Source: Maliibacterium massiliense
Lineage (GTDB): Bacteria; Bacillota; Clostridia; Christensenellales; Maliibacteriaceae
DNA: 64,000 nucleotides
Direction: 5' to 3'
Assembly: GCF_900604345.1 (NCBI RefSeq)
Contig: NZ_LR026983.1
Span: 372,001 to 436,000 of the forward strand
A program made the translations under genes and the position numbers. The notes beneath the pieces were generated by a model that worked only from the letters and a program-made list of their open reading frames with translations, was not told the origin of the DNA and ran no database searches. This document shows, one piece after another, positions 1 through 8,533 of this stretch (position 1 is its first letter; every line of letters begins with the position of its first letter).

Positions 1-437
1 TACAGCTTGGAGCCGATCATGGGGTTGCGGTAGGCGTAGAGCGCCAGTATCAGCGCAAAGCCCACCTGGGCGATGATCTTCTGGTACGCCTTCAGGCCCA
101 GGGAGCGGCGCTTGACCACCTTGATATAATCATCCAGAAAACCGATGAGGCCGTAGCCCACCGTGACAAGCAGCGCCACAAGCATAAACTCCACATCACC
201 CGAGGTACAGATAATGCTCGCCACAAAGATGGCCAGCACAATCAAAATGCCGCCCATGGTGGGAGTGCCGCTCTTTTTTAAGTGTGCCTGGGGACCGTCG
301 TCGCGCTCGGTCTGCCGGCATTTGAGCTTTTGCAGTGCGGGTATCATCACCGGCCCCACCGCAAGGCCCACCAGCAGCGCAATGAGCGCTGCGAGAAGTA
401 GGGTCCACACGCCATCGACGCTTTGTAACCACGGCAT
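1..437 (-). CDS. mraY: Phospho-N-acetylmuramoyl-pentapeptide transferase, N-terminal part (cut by window edge)
   Basis: Integral-membrane enzyme that transfers phospho-MurNAc-pentapeptide from UDP to undecaprenyl phosphate, making lipid I. About 145 codons are visible; the rest lies beyond base 1. The translation starts MPWLQSVDGVW, followed by a hydrophobic segment (residues 12-33), the family motif SGTPTMGG near residue 61, a second hydrophobic stretch and the catalytic aspartate pair in GFLDDYIK near residue 107. The ATG at 437 has a GGAGG ribosome site 9 bases upstream. It follows murE by about 125 bp on the same strand, with no murF between them; that arrangement resembles Bacillus more than the murE-murF-mraY order of many clostridia. 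Confidence 0.93.
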   Translation of the reverse strand, partial: MPWLQSVDGVWTLLLAALIALLVGLAVGPVMIPALQKLKCRQTERDDGPQAHLKKSGTPTMGGILIVLAIFVASIICTSGDVEFMLVALLVTVGYGLIGFLDDYIKVVKRRSLGLKAYQKIIAQVGFALILALYAYRNPMIGSKL

Positions 438-562
438 GGTATGTTGCCTCCGTTTTTCTTTGGTTTACACTGCCCGCACCGCGCCGCGGGGCGCGCTAAG
501 GCGCTGCACGACGGCGCATGCACCTGGCCGGCGCTGGCAAGCAGCCGTTGTCTATTGTAGCA

Positions 563-2023
563 TTACGCGCGTGCTTTGAGCAACTGCGCGACCACTTCTT
601 TTTCGTCAAAGGGGTATTTCACGCCCGCAATCTCCTGCGTGGTCTCGTGCCCCTTGCCCGCAAGCACGATGGTATCCTGCGCCTGGGCGTGGTCCATGGC
701 ATAGGCGATGGCGTCGCGCCGGTTCTCAATCACCACATAGGGCGTGCCCGTCTTGCGTACACCCGGCTCAATGGCCGCGATGATCGCGGCAGGGTCCTCC
801 GAGCGGGGATTGTCGCTGGTGATGATGCAGAAATCCGCGTACTTGCCCGCCATCTCGCCCATGATGGGCCGCTTGATGGGATCGCGATCCCCCCCGCAGC
901 CGAAGATCGCCACCACCCGCGCAGGCGCAAAGCCGCGCACGGTACTGAGGATATTCTCCAGGCCGTCGGGCGTATGCGCGTAATCCAGGATGATGCTGTA
1001 ATCCCTGCCCTGCGTATCAAGCTTTTCACAGCGCCCGTGCACACCCGGCATGCGGTGCAGCCCCACCCGAATCACAGGCAGCGGCACCTCCATGGCCATG
1101 CACGCCGCGGCGGCCGCAAGCGAGTTGTATACGCTGAAGGCCCCCGGGATGCCCACATCGATATGCTGCCTGCCCTGCGGAAAGGTGGCAGTGTAGGACA
1201 CACCCTGCGCGTCGCTGGACACCTCTGTGGCGCGCACGTCGCACCCCTCCCGCTTGCCGTAGGATGTGACGGGGATGGGCAGCCCTTCGGCCATGCGCGC
1301 GCCGTATGCGTCGTCCAGATTGATGACGGCGTGCCGGCACAGGCCGTCGTCGAACAGGCGGCGCTTGGCTGCAAAATACGTCTCCATATCGCCGAAGAAA
1401 TCCAGGTGGTCCTCCGTCAGGTTGCTGAAGATGCCCACGTCAAAGATGATACCCTGCAGCTTGCGCAGCGCCAGCGCGTGGGCGGAGGCCTCCATCACCA
1501 CCCAATCCACACGCGCCTGCACCATATCGTAGAGCAGCTTCTGCAGGGCGATGGGATCGGGCGTGGTCAGCTGGGCGGGCACCACCTGGTTGCCGATCAT
1601 GTTGGCAATGGTGCCCAGCAGCCCCACCCTCTTGCCGAACGCCTCGGCAATGGCTTTGATCATGTAGGTGATGCTGGTCTTGCCGTTGGTACCCGTAACC
1701 GCGATCAGGCGCAGCCGCTGCGCCGGGTTGCCGTAAAAGTTGGCCGCGATGCGTGACATGGAGGCGCGCACGTCCCTGACTTGCACCTGGGTGACCTCCT
1801 CGGGCACATCCTCGATAAAGTGTTCCACGATCAGTGCGACCGCGCCCTTTTGCGCCGCGTCCTTGGCAAAGGCATGTCCGTCAAACCGCCCGCCGGGGAT
1901 GCAAAAGAACAACGCCCCCTGCTCCACCGCGCGCGAATCCATGCACAGGCTCTGTATATTGTGGGTTTTGCTGCCGCGGCAGGCCGCGACCTCCACGTGC
2001 TCCAAACAGGCTTTTAATTTCAT
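563..2023 (-). CDS. murE: UDP-N-acetylmuramoyl-L-alanyl-D-glutamate--2,6-diaminopimelate ligase
   Basis: Cytoplasmic Mur ligase adding the third peptide residue to the peptidoglycan precursor. The 486-residue protein has full family length, the ATP-binding motif TGTNGKTS at residues 110-117, and DNPR at 404-407 within DNPRSEDP. DNPR is the established signature of ligases specific for meso-diaminopimelate rather than lysine, so the wall is probably DAP-type. The ATG is preceded by AAAGGAGG at good spacing. It lies 50 bp after the penicillin-binding protein gene and upstream of mraY in the division and cell-wall operon. Confidence 0.96.
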   Translation of the reverse strand: MKLKACLEHVEVAACRGSKTHNIQSLCMDSRAVEQGALFFCIPGGRFDGHAFAKDAAQKGAVALIVEHFIEDVPEEVTQVQVRDVRASMSRIAANFYGNPAQRLRLIAVTGTNGKTSITYMIKAIAEAFGKRVGLLGTIANMIGNQVVPAQLTTPDPIALQKLLYDMVQARVDWVVMEASAHALALRKLQGIIFDVGIFSNLTEDHLDFFGDMETYFAAKRRLFDDGLCRHAVINLDDAYGARMAEGLPIPVTSYGKREGCDVRATEVSSDAQGVSYTATFPQGRQHIDVGIPGAFSVYNSLAAAAACMAMEVPLPVIRVGLHRMPGVHGRCEKLDTQGRDYSIILDYAHTPDGLENILSTVRGFAPARVVAIFGCGGDRDPIKRPIMGEMAGKYADFCIITSDNPRSEDPAAIIAAIEPGVRKTGTPYVVIENRRDAIAYAMDHAQAQDTIVLAGKGHETTQEIAGVKYPFDEKEVVAQLLKARA

Positions 2024-2072
2024 CGTTCATACCTCCTTTGATCAAGCGCCCTTGCGCTCCTGTAAAAGGCTG

Positions 2073-4202
2073 TTACGGTGCTTTCAAGACAATATCCACC
2101 GTGGTGCCTACCTTTACCTGCGTATCAGGCGCGATGGACTGGGAAGACACCAGCCCCGTGCCACTGGCGCGCATCTGCAGGCCCAGCGTGGTAAGCATGG
2201 CGTTTGCCTCGTCGATGTTCTTGCCCGCAAGGTCGGGCATCAGCACGTAGCGCGCGATGGGCGCGCTCTCGGTGGCATAGCCCAGCACCTGGCTTGCGGC
2301 GGGCACGCGCGCGCCCGAGGCGGGCACCTGCGCGCTGATGGTGCTGTGTTCGCCATCCACCACCCAGGTAAGGCCCACCTTCTCCACCTCGGCCTTTGCC
2401 TGGTCGGGCGTCAGGCCTACGATGTTGGGCACGATCACGTCGCCCGTCTGGCTGCCCTGCGTCTGCGCGTTCTGGCTGGCCTGCACCTGCAGGTACTTGT
2501 AGGATTCCTCCATGATCACCTTGGCCACAGGCGCGGCGATCTGGCTGCCCGTATCGCCGTAGACGGAGGCCTCATCCACTGTGACCAGCACGATCAACTG
2601 CGGATCGTCCACGGGCAGAAAGCCGATAAACGAGGCGATGTGCTTGTTGGCCATGATCTTGCCATTTTCGTCGTACTTTTGGGCAGTGCCGGTCTTGCCG
2701 CCCACCTTGATGCCCTCGATTTGCGCGTTAACCACGCCGTCGTCCACCACAAACTGCATCATACTGCGCATGGTGGCGGAGGTCTGCTCGGAGATGACGC
2801 GGCGGTTGACCACAGGATCAAAGTTTTTGATGGTGGTACCGTCGCTGTCGCGCAGCTCCTTGACCAGATAGGGCTGCATGAGGTTGCCGCCGTTGACCAC
2901 GGCCGAGGCCGCGGTGATCATCTGGATCGGGGTCACGGCGATGGACTGGCCAAAACCGATGCGCGCAAGGTCCACATTCTTGACGTATTTGACGGGCGTG
3001 ACAATACCCGATACCTCTCCGTTGAAATCGATGCCCGTGGGCTGCCCGTAGCCAAAGGCGGTGATGTACTCGTAGAGCTTTTCCGTGCCCAGCTTCAGCG
3101 CCAGCTGGACAAAGACAGGGTTGCAGCTGTTGCGCAGCGCGTGCTGAAAGTCCTCCGATCCGTGGGGATTGTAGGAGCGCCAGCACTTGATCTTCTCCCC
3201 ATCGACCAAAATGGTGCCCGTGCATACAAAGGGCGTCTCCGGGGTGACGATACCCTCCTCCAGCGCCGCGCAGGAGGTGATCATTTTAAAGGTGGAACCT
3301 GGTTCATAGACGTCGGCCACCATGGTGTTGCGCGATAGCTCATTGAGCGCCTCGATGTTGCTTCGGTCAGGGCTGTTGTTGTCAAAGTCCGGCTTTTTGG
3401 CCATTGCCAGCACTTCGCCCGTTTTGGGGTTCATCACAATAGCCTCGATTTTTTTTGCCCCCGTGGTGTTCATGCCATCCTCGATGGCCTTTTCCGCATA
3501 GCTCTGGATGACGTAATCAATGGTAGAGACCACGGTGTAACCATCCTGCGCCGCCTCGTAGTACTCCTGGCCAAAGGGTAGGTCCTTGCCGTCGCGGCTG
3601 CGCTCGGACACCATCTTGCCCTCCACGCCCTGCAGATAGCGGTCGTAGCGTGCCTCCAGGCCCTCCTGGCCCACGCCGTCGATGGAGGTGTAGCCCAGCA
3701 CCTGCGACAGGAAGTTGGGCCGCGGATAAAAGCGCTTGGTATCCTCCACAAAGGCCACGCCGCTCAAGCGTTCCTCGCGGATGGCGGCTGCCTGCTCATC
3801 GGTGATCTGGCGCTTGAGCCACACCTCGGATACCTTTTTGGTCGCCCGTTCGTAGACCGTCTGGCGGTCCATGCCCAGTATTGCGGAAAGCTTGTCGGCC
3901 ACCAGGTTCGCGTCGGTAATCTTGTCTGGCTGCAGCACCACAGTCTCGGCGCTCGCGTTTTGCGCCAGCACATTGCCGTTGCGGTCCACGATGTCCCCCC
4001 GCTTGGGCTCCACCACCAGGTCGCGCGTCCACTGCTGCGCCGCCTTGTCGCGCAGCCACACGCCCTGGAACACCTGCAGATAGAAAATACGTCCCAGCAG
4101 GATAATAAAAAGTAAGGTTATCCCCACCATCAGGTAAGGTAACCTCTTTTTCATGCTTATTTTACTGCCTTTCGCGCCCAATTTACGCTTTTGCTTTGCC
4201 AA
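2073..4202 (-). CDS. ftsI: Class B penicillin-binding protein with two PASTA domains (FtsI/PBP2B/SpoVD family)
   Basis: Septal or spore-cortex peptidoglycan transpeptidase. A basic cytoplasmic N-terminus is followed by one membrane anchor (about residues 22-46), a dimerisation region, and a transpeptidase domain with the three active-site motifs STFK (303-306), SCN (359-361) and KTGT (503-506). Two PASTA repeats fill the C-terminus from about residue 590. The start is TTG at 4202, chosen for its GGAGG site 9 bases upstream; the ATG 16 codons later has no ribosome site. Bacillus has both pbpB and spoVD here, this cluster only one, so its division versus sporulation role cannot be told from sequence. 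Confidence 0.92.
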   Translation of the reverse strand: MAKQKRKLGAKGSKISMKKRLPYLMVGITLLFIILLGRIFYLQVFQGVWLRDKAAQQWTRDLVVEPKRGDIVDRNGNVLAQNASAETVVLQPDKITDANLVADKLSAILGMDRQTVYERATKKVSEVWLKRQITDEQAAAIREERLSGVAFVEDTKRFYPRPNFLSQVLGYTSIDGVGQEGLEARYDRYLQGVEGKMVSERSRDGKDLPFGQEYYEAAQDGYTVVSTIDYVIQSYAEKAIEDGMNTTGAKKIEAIVMNPKTGEVLAMAKKPDFDNNSPDRSNIEALNELSRNTMVADVYEPGSTFKMITSCAALEEGIVTPETPFVCTGTILVDGEKIKCWRSYNPHGSEDFQHALRNSCNPVFVQLALKLGTEKLYEYITAFGYGQPTGIDFNGEVSGIVTPVKYVKNVDLARIGFGQSIAVTPIQMITAASAVVNGGNLMQPYLVKELRDSDGTTIKNFDPVVNRRVISEQTSATMRSMMQFVVDDGVVNAQIEGIKVGGKTGTAQKYDENGKIMANKHIASFIGFLPVDDPQLIVLVTVDEASVYGDTGSQIAAPVAKVIMEESYKYLQVQASQNAQTQGSQTGDVIVPNIVGLTPDQAKAEVEKVGLTWVVDGEHSTISAQVPASGARVPAASQVLGYATESAPIARYVLMPDLAGKNIDEANAMLTTLGLQMRASGTGLVSSQSIAPDTQVKVGTTVDIVLKAP

Positions 4203-4235
4203 GGCTGTGCTCCTCCCCTTGCGCTTGATGCGATG

Positions 4236-4796
4236 CTATTCGAGGAAGTCTTTGATCTTGTCAAGCATGGCCATAATGCCGCCGGGGCGCTCCTCTTGGG
4301 CGCTGATCGCCTCTGAATCGCTACCCGGGACGTTGATGACGACCTGGCGTACCTGGTCGGCATCGGGATAGTCCATGTGCATATCATTTTTTGCAATGCG
4401 CATGACCTGGTCCAGGCCGGATGCCATGGTCAGCTGCGTCTGAAGGTCCTCGTTCTTCTTCTGCTCCTGGCGCAATTCCGCCTTCATGCTGGCCAGCTCA
4501 CTGCTGTAGGACGCCGATACCGACATGCGCGTCACCATCAGCGTACCCAGTGCAAGAAATGCAAAGATTAGGCTAAACAGGGACGCCCTGTGCAGCCACA
4601 GGCGCATGGCCCGCGCGCGGCGCGCCTTGCGCTTTGCCGTGCGCGCGGCAGGACGGGGCTGCGGCCGCCTGCGTGGCGCGGGCTCCTCCCACTCCAAGGC
4701 GCGCTCCGGCGCCACAGCCAGGTTGCCGTGCGTGACGTAACCACGCTGCTGCGCTGGGCGCTGCGGCATCCGCCGTACGTTTCTCGCCTGTGCCAT
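4236..4796 (-). CDS. ftsL: FtsL/DivIC-like septum formation protein
   Basis: Small bitopic divisome protein, recognised by position (rsmH - this - PBP) and architecture more than by sequence. The 186 residues hold a long, basic, Pro/Arg-rich cytoplasmic tail (about 1-66), one transmembrane helix (about 70-90) and an extracytoplasmic coiled coil (about 96-125). The distal part carries the degenerate (I/L)AKNDMHMDYP-type element seen after the coiled coil in FtsL relatives. The reading frame is open further upstream into rsmH, but the ATG at 4796 is the first start beyond the rsmH stop and fits the family. Confidence 0.82.
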   Translation of the reverse strand: MAQARNVRRMPQRPAQQRGYVTHGNLAVAPERALEWEEPAPRRRPQPRPAARTAKRKARRARAMRLWLHRASLFSLIFAFLALGTLMVTRMSVSASYSSELASMKAELRQEQKKNEDLQTQLTMASGLDQVMRIAKNDMHMDYPDADQVRQVVINVPGSDSEAISAQEERPGGIMAMLDKIKDFLE

Positions 4797-4890
4797 TTCT
4801 ATGTCAACTCGCTTTCCAGTTAGAACATTTTTCTCTTTTGTATCCGTCTTTTCTCCAACAGGGGGCGCCGCGCCAAAAGGGGGCCTCCCG

Positions 4891-5826
4891 TCAGATTTTC
4901 TGCGCCACGCGCAGCTTGGCGCTGCGGGCACGGGGGTTGCTTGCCAGCTCCTCGGTGTCCGGCAGGATGGGCTTGCGGGTGATGATACGCAGCTGCGGCG
5001 TCTTGCCACAGGTGCATACCGGCGCCTCGCGCGGGCAGGTGCAGGGGTGCTCTAGATGCTTGAAGCCCTGCTTGACCAGCCTGTCCTCCAGGGAATGGAA
5101 GGTGATGATAGCGATGCGCGCCCCCGGCTTCATGATCGCTGTGATGCCCTCCAGCAGGCGCTGGATGCTCCCCAGCTCATCGTTGACCTCGATGCGGATG
5201 GCCTGAAAGGTGCGCTTGGCCGGATGGGGCCCCTCGCGCCGCGCGCCCGATGGAATGGCCGCCTTGATCACGTCCACCAAATCCTGTGTGGTAGCGATGG
5301 GCGCCTGCCCGCGCCGCGCCACGATAAACTGCGCGATACGGCTTGCCCAGCGCTCCTCGCCGTAATTGCGAATCACGTCCTGCAGCTGCTGCTGCGTATA
5401 GCCGTTGACCACGTCATAGGCGCGAAAGTCCCGCGTGCGGTCCATGCGCATATCCAGCGGTGCGTCGTGCTGGTAGGAAAAGCCCCGCGCGGCCTCGTCC
5501 AGCTGGTAGGAGGAAACCCCCAAATCCAGCAGAATGCCGTCCGCCAAGCCCCAGCCCACTTCGGAAACCAGCTGTGCCATATCGGCAAAGTTTCCCTTGC
5601 ACAGGCACACGCGTGCACCGTAGGGTGCCAGACGCACCCCCGCGCTTTTGAGCGCGTCGTCGTCCCGGTCAATGCCGATGAGTCTTCCATCGGGCGCACT
5701 TGCCCGCAGAATGGCCTCGCTGTGCCCGCCACCGCCCAGCGTGCCGTCGACATAGAAGCCGCCGCTTTTGCACGCAAGCGCCTGGATGCAGGCATCCAGC
5801 ATCACCGAAACATGGGCAAAATCCAT
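4891..5826 (-). CDS. rsmH: 16S rRNA (cytosine1402-N4)-methyltransferase
   Basis: S-adenosylmethionine-dependent methylation of C1402 in the 16S rRNA P site. The 311-residue protein begins MDFAHVSVMLDACI and has the SAM-binding loop DGTLGGGGHSEAIL near residue 28, a conserved LGVSSYQLD segment and the C-terminal signature PLxPSxxE-like region of the MraW family, with a CPREAPVCTC stretch that may bind metal. It sits 18 bp after mraZ, which is its usual place in the dcw cluster. Confidence 0.96.
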   Translation of the reverse strand: MDFAHVSVMLDACIQALACKSGGFYVDGTLGGGGHSEAILRASAPDGRLIGIDRDDDALKSAGVRLAPYGARVCLCKGNFADMAQLVSEVGWGLADGILLDLGVSSYQLDEAARGFSYQHDAPLDMRMDRTRDFRAYDVVNGYTQQQLQDVIRNYGEERWASRIAQFIVARRGQAPIATTQDLVDVIKAAIPSGARREGPHPAKRTFQAIRIEVNDELGSIQRLLEGITAIMKPGARIAIITFHSLEDRLVKQGFKHLEHPCTCPREAPVCTCGKTPQLRIITRKPILPDTEELASNPRARSAKLRVAQKI

Positions 5827-5844
5827 CGCTCGATCACCTTCGCT

Positions 5845-6276
5845 TTACACGCCCAGCAGCGACATGCTCGCCAGGATATCGTCGTAGTTGTCCACGGCGT
5901 TGGCGGAGTATGCGCTCCAGCGCTCGCGGTTCCAGATCTCCACGCGGCTCAGCGAGCCGATGACCACCGCCTCTTTATCCAGCCCCGCGTATTCGCGCAG
6001 GGATGCCGAAAGCAGGATGCGGCCCTGCTTGTCCACCTCACAGAGATTGGCGCTGGCAAAGAGCACGCGCAAAAACGCCTGGGAATCCTTGTCCCCCAGC
6101 GAAAGGGTGCGCAGGCGCTGGGCAAAGTTGTTGAACTCCTCTTTGCTGAACACAAACAGGCAGCCGCTCGTACCCTTGGTCACGATAAACTGCTCGCCCA
6201 AGCCTTCCCGAAAGCGCGAAGGCATAATGAGTCTTCCTTTGGCATCTATCGTATGTTGATACTCACCGAAAAACAT
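5845..6276 (-). CDS. mraZ: Transcriptional regulator MraZ
   Basis: DNA-binding regulator of the division and cell-wall cluster, built from two SpoVT/AbrB-like swapped-hairpin halves. The 143 residues include the hallmark GEYQHTIDAKGRL at the N-terminus and the second DKQGRILL repeat near residue 87. Two adjacent ATGs (6279 and 6276) follow AGGAGG; I chose the second because spacing is better and family members start MFxGEYxH. First gene of the operon, with three spaced GTGG repeats 30 bp upstream that fit its own operator. Confidence 0.95.
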   Translation of the reverse strand: MFFGEYQHTIDAKGRLIMPSRFREGLGEQFIVTKGTSGCLFVFSKEEFNNFAQRLRTLSLGDKDSQAFLRVLFASANLCEVDKQGRILLSASLREYAGLDKEAVVIGSLSRVEIWNRERWSAYSANAVDNYDDILASMSLLGV

Positions 6277-6305
6277 CATTACACCTCCTCTTTTCCCAGT
6301 CTTAT

Positions 6306-6335
6306 GGTTCCACTTTACACCACTTCCCCCCACAA
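6306..6335 (-). promoter_or_regulatory. Probable MraZ operator: three 10-bp direct repeats
   Basis: Read on the minus strand the three consecutive 10-mers are TTGTGGGGGG, AAGTGGTGTA and AAGTGGAACC, each with GTGG at the same phase. MraZ is known to bind arrays of short G-rich repeats at 10-bp period just upstream of mraZ. A further AAGTGG lies at 6361-6366, out of phase. Confidence 0.75.
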
Positions 6336-6414
6336 TTCAATACTTTTTTGTGCATTTCCACCACTTGGCACAACTACTCCCCATCCGTCACAGATCGCGT
6401 CACATGCGCGCAAC

Positions 6415-6448
6415 AAAAAAAGCGCCCCGACAAGGGGGACGCTTTTTC
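6415..6448 (-). terminator. Intrinsic terminator after the metallophosphoesterase gene
   Basis: AAAAAGCG and CCCC pair with GGGG and CGCTTTTT, with a small GA bulge, followed on the minus strand by a run of seven T. It separates the gene ending at 6462 from the mraZ operon. Confidence 0.8.
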
Positions 6449-6461
6449 CCGTTGATTCGCT

Positions 6462-7187
6462 TCATTTCGCGCCTGGTACAGGCGTCTCTTCCGCCGCAAA
6501 GGAGGCGATTAAGCGGGGCTTGAACTGCACCGCATCGCACGATGTGAGCGCGTAGCGGACGCCCTCCAGTTCGCCGTCAAAAGCGCTCTTGATGCTGGGG
6601 CCGTGCAGGTGCCCATACACCACCTGGCGCACGCCAAAGCGCTGAAAGAGCTCTGTAAAGCCCGAGGGGCTGCGCGTCTCGTTAAAGGGCGGATAGTGGA
6701 TCATGGCGATGATAGGATGCCCGCTTTTTTCCGCCTGCGCAAGCGACATCTCCATGCGGATCAGCTCGCGCCTGTAAATCTTCTCATCCTCGGGCGAATA
6801 GCTGACTTCGTTGGGGCACAGCCAGCCCCGCGTACCCGCGATGGTGACGCAGCCAAAGTCCACCGCGTCGTTCTGCAGCACGTGCATGCCGCAACTTAAC
6901 ATGCCCCGTATCCGGCTGATGGAGCTCCACCAGTAATCATGGTTGCCCTTGATGAGCACCTTGCGGCCCGGCAGCGCACCGATGGCCGCCAGGTCCACCG
7001 CCGCGTCGTGCAGGTTCATCGCCCAGGAGATGTCCCCCGCAATGAGCACCACGTCCTCGGGCGCCACCATCTGGCGCCACGCCTCGGATATCTTATCAAA
7101 GTGGTTCTTCCAGTGGGCGCCAAAGATGTCCATCGCCTTGGGCGCCGCTCCCGAAAGATGCAGGTCACTTACCGCATAAACCTTCAT
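6462..7187 (-). CDS. Calcineurin-like metallophosphoesterase
   Basis: Predicted two-metal phosphoesterase of unknown substrate. The 241 residues carry the whole metal-binding set in order: SDLHL (residues 7-11), GDISW near 51, GNHDYWW near 81, a histidine in MIHYPP near 163 and GHLHG near 193. No signal peptide or membrane helix, so it should be cytoplasmic. The family occurs widely in Firmicutes as YkuE/YaeI-unrelated soluble proteins with no assigned role. It follows the zinc-ribbon gene by about 40 bp and ends in its own terminator, so the two may be co-transcribed. Confidence 0.88.
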   Translation of the reverse strand: MKVYAVSDLHLSGAAPKAMDIFGAHWKNHFDKISEAWRQMVAPEDVVLIAGDISWAMNLHDAAVDLAAIGALPGRKVLIKGNHDYWWSSISRIRGMLSCGMHVLQNDAVDFGCVTIAGTRGWLCPNEVSYSPEDEKIYRRELIRMEMSLAQAEKSGHPIIAMIHYPPFNETRSPSGFTELFQRFGVRQVVYGHLHGPSIKSAFDGELEGVRYALTSCDAVQFKPRLIASFAAEETPVPGAK

Positions 7188-7226
7188 GTTGCACTCCTCT
7201 TGACCGATCAGAGAACCGCAACTTTA

Positions 7227-7652
7227 TCAGGCCTGCGTATCCTCTTGCTCCTCGTCGTCAAACGCGTCGTCTTCATCATCGTCCGCCAGCTCCTGCGCGA
7301 TGGTGGACAATTCCTCCGGTGGAATGTCGCTGGGCACGTCGATATCAATTTCCTCAATCTGGCTCACCGGAGACGCGTCCAGGTCCTCATCGTCCACGTC
7401 GTCCTCCGGATCTGTCTCCACCACCTCGCCCACGTCCACGCGGCTGTGCGCGCGCAGGCAGGCCGCGCAGTAATCCTCGCCCGGCACAACGGGGTTTTCC
7501 CCGCACTCGATGCAGATGCCCTCCAGGCCGTCTGCCTCCTCGTCATGATCCTTGCCGCGGAACGTCGCCTTGCGGCACACGGGGCACAGCTCTTCATCCT
7601 CAGGAATATAGTTTAGCTCGCAACGTGGACATTTTTTGAGTTTCATGCCCAT
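7227..7652 (-). CDS. Zinc-ribbon protein with acidic C-terminal tail (hypothetical)
   Basis: I do not recognise a named family. The protein (about 141 residues) opens with a rubredoxin-like CPRCELNY and CPVC pair, then a second pair CIECGEN and CAAC, so it likely binds two zinc ions. The C-terminal half is strongly acidic, with long Asp/Glu runs and no hydrophobic segment. Two ATGs (7652 and 7646) follow AAGGAG; either could be used. Comparable small zinc-ribbon proteins are found in clostridia without known function; a nucleic-acid or protein adaptor role is only a guess. Confidence 0.7.
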   Translation of the reverse strand: MGMKLKKCPRCELNYIPEDEELCPVCRKATFRGKDHDEEADGLEGICIECGENPVVPGEDYCAACLRAHSRVDVGEVVETDPEDDVDDEDLDASPVSQIEEIDIDVPSDIPPEELSTIAQELADDDEDDAFDDEEQEDTQA

Positions 7653-7866
7653 TTCTCTCCTTCGCCAAAACATTTCATTTGACTACTATGCAACCGTATT
7701 GGAAAGCATTCCCTTGGCAGCCACCTGGCAGATCAATTGCACACTTCCGCCCCATGGCGCTATGATAAAAACCGTCGGTTGATTCGTCCTTTACTATCTA
7801 TAGCATGACGGCTTTGAAAAATCAAGGTTCGATTGCGAATTAGGAATGGAACTTGGAGGTTTTTCT

Positions 7867-8415
7867 ATGCGACGAAGCATGCAAAAAATATTTCTGTATA
7901 TACTGACGCTGGCGCTGCTTGTGTGCGCGACGCCGGCGCGCCCGGCGGGCGCCTCGTGGTTCATCGCCCCGAGCCGGCCGGCCGGCGGCAGCGCCCAAAA
8001 CACCCGGGATGCGCTGCTGCCTATGCACAGCGCATCCGCAAAGCAGTTGTTCCAGTGGGTCAACCAGGAGCGCGCCCGCGCAGGGCTTGCCCCCTACCGC
8101 TGGAATGAGGACTTTGCACTGGCCGCCGCGCTCAAATGCAGCGACATGGTCAAAAACCGCTACGTAGGCCACGTATCGCCCACCTATGGCACTTTGCAGG
8201 CCATGTGGGCGCAGCTGGGCCTGCCCAGGGCGCGTGTGGTGGAGAACCTCGCCTACCACGGCACGCTGGAGAAGGCGCACGCTGCGCTGATGATCTCCGA
8301 GGCGCACAGAAGAAACGTGCTGAGCCAGAACTTTACCGATGCGGGCATCGCCGTCTACGTGGACGCCTATGGCTTCGTGCGCGTGGTGGAAGTCTTCGGT
8401 CGGCCCGGTTTCTAA
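7867..8415 (+). CDS. Secreted CAP-domain (SCP/PR1-like, YkwD-type) protein
   Basis: Extracellular protein of the CAP superfamily. The start ATG at 7867 has GGAGG seven bases upstream, giving MRRSMQKIFLYILTLALLV, a typical signal peptide probably cut near residue 30. The CAP domain spans about residues 55-180: LFQWVNQERARAGLAPYRW at its start, a histidine in GHVSPTYG, a glutamate in ENLAY, and HRRNVLS followed by TDAGIAVY. These histidine and glutamate positions match the conserved CAP cavity. At 182 residues it is a single domain with no wall anchor. Bacterial CAP proteins are linked to spore coat or secretion but rarely to a defined activity. It is the only plus-strand gene in the first 55 kb. 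Confidence 0.88.
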   Translation: MRRSMQKIFLYILTLALLVCATPARPAGASWFIAPSRPAGGSAQNTRDALLPMHSASAKQLFQWVNQERARAGLAPYRWNEDFALAAALKCSDMVKNRYVGHVSPTYGTLQAMWAQLGLPRARVVENLAYHGTLEKAHAALMISEAHRRNVLSQNFTDAGIAVYVDAYGFVRVVEVFGRPGF

Positions 8416-8427
8416 AAAGCGCACAGT

Positions 8428-8457
8428 AAAAGCCCGCGCGGGCAGCGCGGGCTTTTT
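8428..8457 (+). terminator. Intrinsic terminator after the CAP-domain gene
   Basis: AAAAGCCCGCGC pairs with GCGCGGGCTTTT around a short loop, ending in five T. The 5' A-run means it may also serve engB, which converges from the right. Confidence 0.9.
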
Positions 8458-8533
8458 GCATCGGATTTTCTATCGTTGTATCGCGTTTTCTACCTTATAA
8501 TACATAGCCTTCTGCATAATACATGCCCTTCTG

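Noticed and set aside
7810..7850. GTTCGATT segment suggesting a tRNA T-arm
   Set aside because: No acceptor stem, anticodon arm or CCA around it.
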